From the NCBI GenBank assembly GCA_001314805.1, contig LJSY01000022.1:1-38730 (forward strand): a stretch of DNA of 38,730 nucleotides, in the 5' to 3' direction. Shown in pieces: positions 18,303 through 26,132 of the stretch. A model generated the notes under the pieces. It made no database searches. It saw only the letters and a program-made list of their open reading frames with translations, and was not told where the DNA came from. A program made the translations under genes and the position numbers. This DNA comes from Rhodobacteraceae bacterium HLUCCO18. Its GTDB lineage: Bacteria; Pseudomonadota; Alphaproteobacteria; Rhodobacterales; Rhodobacteraceae. The first letter of the stretch is position 1. Each line of letters begins with the position of its first letter.

Positions 18303-18926
18303 TCAGGCGGTGGTCAGGCGCAGACCGTTGTCGTCATGGACATAATTGAGCGTCCGGGCCATGGTTTCGGCACTGTCGTGAAGAGCCAGGAACTGCACCT
18401 CGGACGGGCGCAGCGGGTGGCCCACCGCGCCTGGGCCGAAGCGCAGCACGGACCAGAGCGCCTCCTCCACGGCGATGCGATCGGCGCGTGCCGAAAGCGA
18501 CCACTGGCCGCCGGGTTCCATCGACAGGGTCACAGCGCCCCCCATGGGCAGCGCGGTCTCGGCGCAGAGCATCATCAGGTAGGCAAGCTTGACCTGCCGG
18601 CGGGGCATGTCGTCCCGTGGTTTCCACGTCGCCGTGACGCGCGCGTTGCGATACAGCGCCTCGAGCGTCGTCTCCGCCTCCCGCGCGCTGGTCATGTGAT
18701 CGGGCCCGGCATGGCCGAAGGCGAGCCGGAAGAAGCGGACCCGCGCCAGCGCATCGGCCACCGCGTCGCGCACGAGGTCGAGCTCCGGCCCCTGCGCCGC
18801 GCCGGTGAGGTCCAGAAGCTCCACCCCGTTGCCGATCGCGCCCAGCGGGTTACTTAGATCGTGGCACAACCGCGATCCGATCAGATCGGCAAGGCTTTGT
18901 CGTTCACGGGGCATCATGTCATCCAT
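18303..18926 (-). CDS. chpT: Histidine phosphotransferase ChpT
   Basis: The 207-residue protein carries phosphate from the hybrid kinase CckA to CtrA and CpdR in the alphaproteobacterial phosphorelay. The dimerisation/phosphotransfer helix has the phosphorylated histidine, His22, in SRLCHDLSNPLGAIGNGVELL. The rest is a degenerate ATPase-like domain without the ATP-binding N and G boxes, as expected for ChpT (MMLCAETALPMGGAVTLSM and onwards). The end converges with the carbonic-anhydrase-like gene, 4 bases away. It is head to head with the DUF3553 gene, only 38 bases apart. A second start (Met4 or Met5) is possible. In Rhodobacteraceae this pathway controls motility and gene-transfer-agent genes, among others. 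Confidence 0.9.
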   Translation of the reverse strand: MDDMMPRERQSLADLIGSRLCHDLSNPLGAIGNGVELLDLTGAAQGPELDLVRDAVADALARVRFFRLAFGHAGPDHMTSAREAETTLEALYRNARVTATWKPRDDMPRRQVKLAYLMMLCAETALPMGGAVTLSMEPGGQWSLSARADRIAVEEALWSVLRFGPGAVGHPLRPSEVQFLALHDSAETMARTLNYVHDDNGLRLTTA

Positions 18927-18964
18927 TGCGCGGTCCGATCATGCGAGGGGGCGAGAAAAAGACC

Positions 18965-19150
18965 ATGTCCGCAGACATCACCGCGATGCTGGAGCCCGGT
19001 ATGTTCGTGCGCCACCCCCATGAGCCGGAGTGGGGCCTGGGGCAGGTACAATCCAACATCGACGGCAAGGTCACCGTCAACTTCGAAAACGCGGGCAAGG
19101 TCGTCATCGATGGTCGCCGGATCGCCTTGATCATGGAATTCCTGTCCTGA
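18965..19150 (+). CDS. DUF3553 domain protein, 61 residues
   Basis: The product is a compact beta-rich domain: ITAMLEPGMFVRHPHEPEWGLGQVQSNIDGKVTVNFENAGKVVIDGRRIALIMEFLS. It resembles DUF3553, which has an SH3/Tudor-like fold related to small domains that contact RNA polymerase or DNA repair helicases. A role in transcription is a guess. The ATG at 18965 gives a clean start with a purine-rich stretch (GAGAAAAAG) just upstream; the same frame is open for 13 codons more, which would overlap chpT by one base. Head-to-head spacing with chpT suggests a shared promoter region. Confidence 0.85.
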   Translation: MSADITAMLEPGMFVRHPHEPEWGLGQVQSNIDGKVTVNFENAGKVVIDGRRIALIMEFLS

Positions 19151-19209
19151 GGGGCGGGTGGGCTGCGCCCCGCGCCGCTGCCTGATGCGCCTCACATAGG
19201 GGCCTTTGG

Positions 19210-19224
19210 TTAAGGCCCGCTTAA
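19210..19224 (+). promoter_or_regulatory. Perfect CtrA-type binding site (TTAA-N7-TTAA)
   Basis: TTAA at 19210-19213 and TTAA at 19221-19224 are separated by exactly 7 bases (GGCCCGC), matching the full CtrA consensus. It lies in the 201-base gap between the DUF3553 gene and olsB, 128 bases before the olsB start. In this GC-rich background two TTAA words at exact spacing are unlikely by chance but not impossible. The site would place olsBA under the CckA-ChpT-CtrA relay. Confidence 0.55.
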
Positions 19225-19351
19225 CGCGGCACGCCCCGTTGAGCCGCTCGGCTTGCATCGCGGCGCGCCGGCGGCTACCCCCGGCGCGACGGGCCGTTGG
19301 GCCACCCCGATACCGGACACAGACACCCACCATGGCGCAGTTTCCGCTTCG

Positions 19352-20137
19352 ATGGATCTGAACGACAGCCATTTCGAGCTTGCGCTGGCCAGCTCCGCCG
19401 CCGAGATCCGCGAGGCGCAGCGGCTGCGCTATGACGTCTTCATCGAGGAGTTGGGCGGCGACGGCACGCTGGTCGATCACGACGCACGGATCGAGGCCGA
19501 CCGGTTCGATCCCCATTTCGACCATCTGCTTCTGCGCGACCGCCGCCGCGCGCCGGGTGCGGACGTGGTGGGCGTCTACCGGCTGATGCGCGGCGATCAG
19601 GCAGAGGCGGCCGGCCAGTTCTATTCCGAGGACGAATACGATCTCGGGCCCCTGCGCGCCTCGGGTCGCCGTCTGCTGGAACTGGGGCGGTCCTGCCTGC
19701 ACCGCGACTATCGGGGCGGCACCGCGATGCTGCACATGTGGAACGGTCTGGCCGATTACATCGCTGCCCACGGCATCGAGGTGATGTTCGGTGTGGCGAG
19801 CTTTCACGGCACGGATCCCGACCGTATCAGGGGGCCGCTGTCGCTGCTGCATCACCGGCATCTGGCACCGCCCGACATCCGGCCCAAGGCGCGGGCCGAG
19901 GGGTTTCAGGCGATGGACCTGATCGCGGAGGCCGATCTGGACCGCAAGGCCGCGATCCGCGACACGCCCGCGCTGATCAAGGCCTATCTCAGGCTCGGCG
20001 GGTTCGTGGGGCGGGGTGCCTATATCGACTGGCCCTTCAATTGCATCGACGTGTGCCTCGTGATGGATGTCGCGCGCATGTCCGAACGGCACAAGGCCAT
20101 CTACACCCGCGCCGCCGACACCGGAGGAGATCGGTGA
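19352..20137 (+). CDS. olsB: L-ornithine N-alpha-acyltransferase OlsB (GNAT family)
   Basis: The 261-residue enzyme transfers a 3-hydroxyacyl chain from ACP to ornithine, the first step of ornithine-lipid synthesis. It shows the family's FELALASSAAEIREAQRLRYDVFIEELGG start, the VGVYRLMRG strand, and LLELGRSCLHRDYRGGTAMLHMWNGLADYI. This core resembles autoinducer-synthase-like acetyltransferases, and the later ALIKAYLRLGGFVG...YIDWPFNCIDVCLVMDV segment is typical of OlsB. The ATG at 19352 lacks a strong ribosome site, and no better in-frame start exists upstream. Overlap with olsA confirms the pathway. Confidence 0.92.
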   Translation: MDLNDSHFELALASSAAEIREAQRLRYDVFIEELGGDGTLVDHDARIEADRFDPHFDHLLLRDRRRAPGADVVGVYRLMRGDQAEAAGQFYSEDEYDLGPLRASGRRLLELGRSCLHRDYRGGTAMLHMWNGLADYIAAHGIEVMFGVASFHGTDPDRIRGPLSLLHHRHLAPPDIRPKARAEGFQAMDLIAEADLDRKAAIRDTPALIKAYLRLGGFVGRGAYIDWPFNCIDVCLVMDVARMSERHKAIYTRAADTGGDR

Positions 20138-20961
20138 GCGTCACGTGGAACGGCGCCCCGCCGCCGCCGTCGCCCGTTCTGGGTCTGCGCGACTGGGTCC
20201 GGGTCCTTCGCCGGGGGGGCGGCATCCTTGGCGCGTTGCTCGTATGTTTCCCGCTTCTGCTGATCCTGCGCTGGCCCGAGCGCGCGATCTGGGGCGAGGC
20301 GCGCCCGGTGACGCCATGGATCACGCAAGGGGTCTGTATCTGGACCTGCCGGTGCCTCGGGCTCAGGCGCGAGGTCACGGGTGTGCCGATGCGCGGGCAG
20401 GGCGCCTATGTCTCCAACCATGTCAGCTGGCTCGACATCTTCGTGCTGAACGCGTCCAAAAGGCTTTACTTCGTGGCCAAGGCCGAGGTGGCGGGATGGG
20501 CCGGCATCGGCTGGCTGGCACGCGGGACGGGCACGGTCTTCGTGCGCCGCGACCGCAACGACGCGAAGCGGCAGGCCGAGATGCTCGGGGCGCGGCTGGG
20601 CGCGGGGCACAGGCTCCTGTTCTTCCCGGAGGGCACTTCGACCGACGGGCTGCGCGTTCTGCCCTTCCGCACGACGCTTTTCGCGCCGTTCTTCAAGGAA
20701 CCCTTGCACGAGGTGGCGCAGATCCAGCCGGTCAGCCTCGTCTACACCGGGCCGGACGGGCGGGCGGCGTCGTTCTATGGCTGGTGGGCCGATATGGAAT
20801 TCGGGCCGAGCCTGCTCGCGGTCCTCGCCGTCCCGCGACAGGGCAGCGTCACTGTGACCTATCACCCGCCGCTCAGGGTGGCCGATTTCGCGGACAGGAA
20901 GGTGCTCGCGGCGGCGGCCGAGGCGGCGGTGCGGGGCGGCTTCAGCGCAGCGGCGCGGTAA
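20134..20961 (+). CDS. olsA: Lyso-ornithine lipid O-acyltransferase OlsA (PlsC family)
   Basis: The 275-residue membrane-associated acyltransferase adds the second acyl chain to lyso-ornithine lipid. An N-terminal hydrophobic anchor (GILGALLVCFPLLLIL) precedes the acyltransferase motifs: NHVSWLD (HX4D catalytic motif), GWLARGTGTVFVRRDRN, and FFPEGTSTDG. The GTG start overlaps the olsB stop (GTGA) and is preceded by GGAGGAG. The last 20 bases overlap the 3' end of the opposite-strand ThiE-like gene. Confidence 0.93.
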   Translation: MSVTWNGAPPPPSPVLGLRDWVRVLRRGGGILGALLVCFPLLLILRWPERAIWGEARPVTPWITQGVCIWTCRCLGLRREVTGVPMRGQGAYVSNHVSWLDIFVLNASKRLYFVAKAEVAGWAGIGWLARGTGTVFVRRDRNDAKRQAEMLGARLGAGHRLLFFPEGTSTDGLRVLPFRTTLFAPFFKEPLHEVAQIQPVSLVYTGPDGRAASFYGWWADMEFGPSLLAVLAVPRQGSVTVTYHPPLRVADFADRKVLAAAAEAAVRGGFSAAAR

Positions 20962-21562
20962 GGTCGGCAAGGGCCGCGTCGGGATCCTCGGCGCGCCAGA
21001 TCTCGGGGCCGATGGCGAAGAAATCGGTCACGGGCGCGAAGCTTTCGATCAGGTCGCGGTCGAGCCCACCCTCGGCCACGACAGGCAGTTCGATCATCTC
21101 GCTCCACCACGCGAAAAGATCACGCTCGGCCCGCGTCTCCTCGCCGAGCCCCAAGTCGCCCACGGGCCCGAAGGAGATGTAATCGGCACCGGCTTCGCCG
21201 GCCGCCATCCCGTCATGGCGCGACGCGCCGCAGGCCGCGCCGATGATGGCATCCGCCCCCAGCGCCTTGCGCGTGGCGCGGACCGAGCGCGCGGCATCGG
21301 TCAGATGCACCCCGTCGAGGCCGAGGCGTTCGACCAGCCCCGCGTGGCGTTCGATGACCAGCGGCACGTCGCGGGCATGCGCGATCTCGCGGCAGGCATC
21401 GGCGGCGCGCGCCACCGCGTCGGCGTCCGGATCGGCCAGCGCGAGGCGCAGGCAGGCGATCTCGGCATTGTCGAGCAGGCGGGCCAGCACTGGGCCGAAC
21501 GCCTCCGGGACGAAGGCGGTCGGCGTCACGAGGTAGATCTGGGGGGTGTCGGTGTCTGCCAT
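20942..21562 (-). CDS. Divergent ThiE/TenI-superfamily protein (thiamine-phosphate synthase-like)
   Basis: The 206-residue protein has the TIM-barrel pattern of thiamine phosphate synthase: IYLVTP at the start, DGVHLTD, ADAIIGAACGASRHDGMAAGEAGADYISFGPVG, and ELPVVAEGGLD. Several residues that bind substrate or magnesium in characterised ThiE are absent: the Q-x-R-E-K motif is ACLRLAL, the ND of the NDR segment is replaced by ER, and the T-x-T-K loop is GDLGLGEETR. I would therefore not assign the activity with confidence. The start fits a family-length protein. Its 3' end overlaps olsA; it is divergent from trmJ. Confidence 0.8.
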   Translation of the reverse strand: MADTDTPQIYLVTPTAFVPEAFGPVLARLLDNAEIACLRLALADPDADAVARAADACREIAHARDVPLVIERHAGLVERLGLDGVHLTDAARSVRATRKALGADAIIGAACGASRHDGMAAGEAGADYISFGPVGDLGLGEETRAERDLFAWWSEMIELPVVAEGGLDRDLIESFAPVTDFFAIGPEIWRAEDPDAALADLTAPLR

Positions 21563-21665
21563 GGTCTGTCCTGCCGCCTCTGGGTGCGGTGATTACGCGC
21601 TCGGGCCGCAGCCCGCAAGCAGGCCCTCTTGCCCCGGCCCGGTTCCGGGGCTATCGCGCGGCCCC

Positions 21666-22439
21666 ATGGAACAAAGCACGACAGAAAGCGCAAACGAGGG
21701 CGCGGGCCAGCCCGTCCTTGTCCTCGTCCGGCCGCAGATGGGCGAGAATATCGGCGCTTCGGCGCGGGCGATGTGGAATTTCGGCCTCGACCGGATGCGC
21801 GTGGTCGGCCCCCGCGACGGTTGGCCCAACGAACGCGCCGTGGCGCTGGCAAGCGGGGCCGGGCGGCTTCTGGACCACGCGGGGATATTCGACGACGTGC
21901 CGGCGGCGATTTCCGATTGCACCTATGTCTACGCCACAACCGCGCGGGAGCGTGGGTTGACGAAACCCGTGGTCACGCCCGAACGCGCCATGATCGAGGC
22001 GCGCGAGATGATCGCGGCGGGCGGCAAGGTGGCGGTCCTCTTCGGGCCGGAACGCGCGGGGCTGGAAAATCCAGATATCGCGCGCGCGAACGCCATCGTC
22101 TCGGTCCCGGTGAACCCGGAATTCCCGTCGCTGAACCTCGCGCAATGCGTGCTGCTTTGCGCCTACGAGTGGCGCCGGGCGACGGTCGAGACGCCGCAGG
22201 CGGTGATGGAGATGGCGCGCACCGATTTCGCCACGGGGGCCGAGATCGCCGCGCTCGGCGATCATTTCGAGGAACGGCTGGAGACGGCGGGGTTCTTCTT
22301 TCCCGAGGCGAAGGCGGCGGGCATGAAGGTCAACCTGCGCAACCTCTGGGCGCGCCTGCCGCTGACGCGGGCCGATGTGCAGACGCTGCACGGGATGATG
22401 CGCCAGATGGTGCGATGGGCCGGGCGCCCCGACGATTAG
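21666..22439 (+). CDS. trmJ: tRNA (cytidine/uridine-2'-O-)-methyltransferase TrmJ-like (SpoU family)
   Basis: The 257-residue SPOUT-fold methyltransferase probably methylates the 2'-OH of nucleotide 32 in some tRNAs. Motif 1 is RPQMGENIGASARAMWNFGLDRMRVVGPRDGWPNERA, with the conserved Asn and Arg. Motifs 2 and 3 are VAVLFGPERAGLENPDI and VSVPVNPEFPSLNLAQCVLLCAYE. A C-terminal helical extension (LETAGFFFPEAKAAGMKVNLRNLWARLPLTRADVQTLHGMMRQM) is typical of TrmJ. The ATG at 21666 is the first one with family-like downstream sequence. Confidence 0.9.
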   Translation: MEQSTTESANEGAGQPVLVLVRPQMGENIGASARAMWNFGLDRMRVVGPRDGWPNERAVALASGAGRLLDHAGIFDDVPAAISDCTYVYATTARERGLTKPVVTPERAMIEAREMIAAGGKVAVLFGPERAGLENPDIARANAIVSVPVNPEFPSLNLAQCVLLCAYEWRRATVETPQAVMEMARTDFATGAEIAALGDHFEERLETAGFFFPEAKAAGMKVNLRNLWARLPLTRADVQTLHGMMRQMVRWAGRPDD

Positions 22440-22489
22440 ACGGATCGCCAGGCGGGCCGCGCCACCCCTGGCATCGAGCCAGGACTGGC

Positions 22490-22517
22490 GCGCATGCCGT
22501 GGGCATGTGCGTATTTT
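22490..22517 (+). terminator. Intrinsic terminator after trmJ
   Basis: A 9-bp stem (GCGCATGCC / GGCATGTGC, one G-U pair) with a 3-base loop is followed by GTATTTTC. A second, smaller hairpin (CCTGGC / GCCAGG) sits at 22467-22483. The tail GTATTTTCGGAAAGATGAAG (22511-22530) resembles a recurring post-terminator sequence that I recall from Rhodobacteraceae genomes. Confidence 0.65.
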
Positions 22518-22632
22518 CGGAAAGATGAAGGGGGACGAGGCGCGCCCCATGCGGGCGGGTGCACGGCGTCGCAGGCGCTTGAAGGGGGGCGGGCGTCGGG
22601 ATAGGTCAGACGCGACGCGAAGGGGAGTGTCC

Positions 22633-23775
22633 ATGGCCGAGAAGCGCAGCATCTTCGAAGAGGTGAGCGAGACCCGGAAACCGGCGGCGACACCGGGCGG
22701 GGTCACGGGCGGACGGGTGCGCGGACGGCGGGCCCTGAGGATCTGGCTTCAGGCGCTTTTCGTTCTGGTGGTGATCATGATCGCCGTGGGCGGTTTGACG
22801 CGGCTGACGGATTCGGGGCTTTCGATCACCGAATGGGCGCCGATCTCGGGCGCGGTCCCGCCGCTGTCGGCTGAGGACTGGGAGGCGGAGTTCGCCGCCT
22901 ATCGCGCGATCCCCGAGTACCAGTTGCAGAACCGGGGCATGACGCTGGCCGAGTTCAAGGTCATCTACTGGTGGGAATGGGGCCACCGGCAGCTGGGACG
23001 GGTCATCGGGCTGGTCTGGGCGCTTGGCTTCGTGGGGTTCCTGGCGTTCCGCGCCATGCCGCGCGGCTGGACGGGGCGCGCGGCCCTTCTGGGGGGGCTT
23101 GGCGGGCTGCAGGGCGCGATCGGCTGGTGGATGGTGTCCTCGGGGCTGGCGCCGGGGATGCTCGACGTGGCGTCCTACAGGCTTGCGGTGCATCTGGGGC
23201 TCGCCTTCCTGATCCTTGCGCTGATCGCGTGGTACGTCCTGCAACTCGGCCGCGAGGAGGCGGAGCTGATGGGCGCGCGGCGCGAGGGGGACCGCAAGCT
23301 CAAGGGCATGGCCACCGGTGTGCTGCACCTGAGCGTCCTACAGATCCTGATCGGCGCGCTGGTGGCCGGCATCGACGCCGGCCGCAACTATCCCGACTGG
23401 CCGCTGATGGCGGGCGGCTTCACACCGCCGGGCATGTGGGCGCTGGAGCCGTGGTGGCGGAACCTCTTCGAGAATGACGGCACGGTGCAGTTCATTCACC
23501 GGATGGTGGGCTACGTGCTGTTGCTGGTGGCTGCGGCCGCGTGGCTTGCCGGGCGGCGGTCGGCGCGCACCGTCACGCGCGGGGCGTTTCACGCGATGAT
23601 GCTGATGATGGTGCTGCAGGTCGCGCTCGGCATCGTCACGGTGCTGTATTCCGCGCCGTGGTATTTCGCGATATTGCACCAGTTCGGGGCGGTCGTCCTG
23701 ATCGTGCTGATCCTGCGCGCGCGGTTCTACGCGATGTACCCGATGCGCCAGAGCGTGCGGGGGGCCGCGCCATGA
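22633..23775 (+). CDS. ctaA: Heme A synthase CtaA (COX15/CtaA family)
   Basis: The 380-residue inner-membrane enzyme oxidises the heme O methyl group to make heme A for aa3-type cytochrome oxidase. About eight membrane segments are visible, starting with IWLQALFVLVVIMIAVGGLTRLTDSGLSITEW. Conserved heme-ligand histidine contexts are EFKVIYWWEWGHRQLGR, LAVHLGLAF, QFIHRMVGY and FAILHQFGA. AGGGGAG five bases before ATG 22633 sets the start; an arginine-rich open stretch upstream is not typical of the family. Its stop overlaps the next gene by ATGA. Confidence 0.95.
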   Translation: MAEKRSIFEEVSETRKPAATPGGVTGGRVRGRRALRIWLQALFVLVVIMIAVGGLTRLTDSGLSITEWAPISGAVPPLSAEDWEAEFAAYRAIPEYQLQNRGMTLAEFKVIYWWEWGHRQLGRVIGLVWALGFVGFLAFRAMPRGWTGRAALLGGLGGLQGAIGWWMVSSGLAPGMLDVASYRLAVHLGLAFLILALIAWYVLQLGREEAELMGARREGDRKLKGMATGVLHLSVLQILIGALVAGIDAGRNYPDWPLMAGGFTPPGMWALEPWWRNLFENDGTVQFIHRMVGYVLLLVAAAAWLAGRRSARTVTRGAFHAMMLMMVLQVALGIVTVLYSAPWYFAILHQFGAVVLIVLILRARFYAMYPMRQSVRGAAP

Positions 23776-25244
23776 GCGCGCTGAGCGATCTTCTGGCCTA
23801 CCAGCGCCAGACCGAGGCGCTGGCCCAGGTGATGGGGCGGCTGGGCTGGGACCAGGAGACGGTGATGCCCCCCGGCGCGGGTGCGCAGCGGGGCGAGGAG
23901 ATGGCCGCGCTCGAGGCCGTGCTGCATGCGCGCCGGTCCGATCCGCGGATCGCGGAGCTTCTGGCGCTGGCGGAACCCGGGACGGCGGCCGAGGCGGCGC
24001 AGCTTCGGCTGATCGCGCGGGAGCATGCAAGAACCGTCAGGATCCCGGCCGATCTGGCGACAGAACTGGCGCGGGTGACATCCATGGCGCAGGGGGTCTG
24101 GGCGCTGGCGCGGGCAGATGACGACATCGATGCCTTTTTGCCGACGCTGGCGCATGTTCTGCGCCTCAAGCGGGTGGAGGCGGAGGCGCTGGCTGACGGT
24201 GGCGATCTCTATGATGCGCTGATCGACGATTACGAGCCGGGGATGACCGCGGCGGAGCTTGGCGCGCTTTTCGACCGGATGCGGCCGCGGCTGGTGGATC
24301 TGCGCGCCCGGATCCGCGAGGCGGGGCGGGCGCCGCTGGCGCTTTCGGGGCATTTCCCGCGCGACGTGCAACTGGCGCTGTCGCGCGAGATCGCGCTGGC
24401 CTTCGGTTATGACCTGAACACCGGCCGGATCGACCTTGCGGTGCATCCGTTCTCATCCGGGTCCGGGGCGGATGTTCGGATCACCACGCGCGTGGACGAG
24501 ACCGATCCGCTGGGCTGCCTCTATTCCACGATCCACGAGGTCGGGCATGCGGGCTACGAGCAGAACATCGCGCCCGATTACGCGCTGAGCGTTCTGGGGC
24601 GCGGCGTCTCCATGGGCGTGCACGAAAGCCAGAGCCGGATCTACGAGAACCAGCTTGCGCGTTCGGCCCCCTTCACCGGCTGGCTCTATGGCCGAATGCG
24701 GGAGCTTTTCGGCGATATCGGGGTCGAGAGCGCCGAGGCCTTCCACGCCGCGGTGAACAACGTGTCCTCGGGCCATATCCGGACCGAGGCCGACGAGGTG
24801 CATTACAACCTGCACATCATGCTGCGCTTTGACCTCGAGCGCGCCCTGATCGCAGGCGATCTGGAGGTCGAGGATCTGGAGGCCGCATGGAACGACCGGT
24901 TCGCGGCGGATTTCGGCGTCACAGTGGACCGGCCACGGAACGGGATGCTGCAGGACGTGCACTGGTCTGCGGGGCTGTTCGGCTATTTCCCGACCTACAG
25001 CCTCGGCAACGTCTATGCGGGCGTTCTTCACGAGGCGCTGCGCGCGGACCTGCCCGATCTGGATGACTCGCTGGCCAAGGGCGACCCATCGCCTGCCACT
25101 GCCTGGCTGAGCGAGCGGCTGCAGCGTTTCGGCAGTCTGAGGGAGCCCGCGAAAACGATCGAGCACGCCGCCGCGCGCAAGGTCAGCGAGACGGCGCTTC
25201 TCGACTATCTCGACGCCAAGTTCGGCGCGATCTACGGGATCTAA
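23772..25244 (+). CDS. M32 family carboxypeptidase (Taq-type)
   Basis: The 490-residue metallocarboxypeptidase removes C-terminal amino acids. The zinc motif is HEVGH (His255, Glu256, His259) in STIHEVGHAGYEQN, and the third-ligand and family motif ESQSRIYENQLARS follows. DVRITTRVDETDP before it and GYFPTYSLGNVYAGVL near the C-terminus are also M32 hallmarks. Length matches the family. The start overlaps the ctaA stop. A functional tie to heme A synthesis is not obvious, so the coupling may be incidental. Confidence 0.95.
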   Translation: MSALSDLLAYQRQTEALAQVMGRLGWDQETVMPPGAGAQRGEEMAALEAVLHARRSDPRIAELLALAEPGTAAEAAQLRLIAREHARTVRIPADLATELARVTSMAQGVWALARADDDIDAFLPTLAHVLRLKRVEAEALADGGDLYDALIDDYEPGMTAAELGALFDRMRPRLVDLRARIREAGRAPLALSGHFPRDVQLALSREIALAFGYDLNTGRIDLAVHPFSSGSGADVRITTRVDETDPLGCLYSTIHEVGHAGYEQNIAPDYALSVLGRGVSMGVHESQSRIYENQLARSAPFTGWLYGRMRELFGDIGVESAEAFHAAVNNVSSGHIRTEADEVHYNLHIMLRFDLERALIAGDLEVEDLEAAWNDRFAADFGVTVDRPRNGMLQDVHWSAGLFGYFPTYSLGNVYAGVLHEALRADLPDLDDSLAKGDPSPATAWLSERLQRFGSLREPAKTIEHAAARKVSETALLDYLDAKFGAIYGI

Positions 25245-25256
25245 GACGCGCGCGGC

Positions 25257-26054
25257 TCAGTCTGGCTGGTTCCACTCGGGCTCGCGCTTGTCGAGGAAGG
25301 CAGAGATCCCCTCGACCGTGTCGCGGTTGAGCATGTTCTCGACCATCACTGCGCCTGTCAGCTCATAGGCCTTGTCGAGCGGCAGATCGAGCTGGTCGTA
25401 GAAGGCGCGCTTGCCGATGCGCACCGCCGAGCCGAGCTTGCCCGCGATCTTGCGCGCGAGCGCGTCGGTTTCGGCGGCCAGATCGTCATGGGGCACGACG
25501 CGGTTGACCAGCCCGATCTCGCGGGCGCGGGTGGCGTCGATGAACTCTCCGGTCGTGAGCATCTCGAAGACCTGCTTGCGCGGCACGTTGCGCGACAGCG
25601 CCACCATGGGCGTGGAACAGAACAGGCCGATATTCACGCCGTTGACGCCGAAGCGCGTGCCCTCGGCCGCCACGGCGAGATCGCAGGACGCCACGAGCTG
25701 GCAACCGGCGGCGGTGGCGATGCCATGCACCTCGGCGATCACCGGCTGCGGCACGCGCTGGATCATCTGCATCATCGCCGAACAGCGGTCGAAGAGATCG
25801 CGCATGGCCGCCGCGCCGCCATCGTTGGCCTGGCGCTTGGCGGTCATTTCCTTGAGGTCGTGGCCCGCGCAGAACGCCTTTCCGGTGCCGCGCAGCACCA
25901 CGACGCGGGCGGTCTGGGACTGTTGCAGCGAACGGAAGGCCGATGCCAGATCGGCCAGCATGGCGTCGGACAAGGCATTGAGGTTGCCCGGTGAATTCAT
26001 CGTCAGATAGGTTACCGCGCCGTCATCCTCGCGCAGCAGCAGGTCGTCGCTCAC
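25257..26054 (-). CDS. Enoyl-CoA hydratase/isomerase (crotonase) family protein lacking both catalytic glutamates
   Basis: The 265-residue crotonase-fold protein has the oxyanion-hole segments GKAFCAGHDLKEM and HGIATAAGCQLVASCDLAVAA. Aligned without gaps to rat hydratase from memory, the two catalytic glutamates (Glu144, Glu164) correspond to Gln119 and Gly139. The VNIGLFCSTPMVALSR segment resembles the ECHDC3-like branch. Activity as a hydratase is therefore doubtful; another acyl-CoA reaction or a binding role is possible. The GTG start at 26054 has GGAG 8 bases upstream. It diverges from the PaaI-type thioesterase gene, a plausible acyl-CoA partner. Confidence 0.88.
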   Translation of the reverse strand: MSDDLLLREDDGAVTYLTMNSPGNLNALSDAMLADLASAFRSLQQSQTARVVVLRGTGKAFCAGHDLKEMTAKRQANDGGAAAMRDLFDRCSAMMQMIQRVPQPVIAEVHGIATAAGCQLVASCDLAVAAEGTRFGVNGVNIGLFCSTPMVALSRNVPRKQVFEMLTTGEFIDATRAREIGLVNRVVPHDDLAAETDALARKIAGKLGSAVRIGKRAFYDQLDLPLDKAYELTGAVMVENMLNRDTVEGISAFLDKREPEWNQPD

Positions 26055-26132
26055 CCTTGTGTCTCCCTTGTCACTCGAGCCCAGTCGGGGCAACTTAACG
26101 CCAAAAGCCACGGGGGGAAACAGGGCAGGACC

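Noticed and set aside
19332-19361. Nine-codon frame just before olsB
   Set aside because: It overlaps the olsB start in another frame, and there is no ribosome site or conserved feature.
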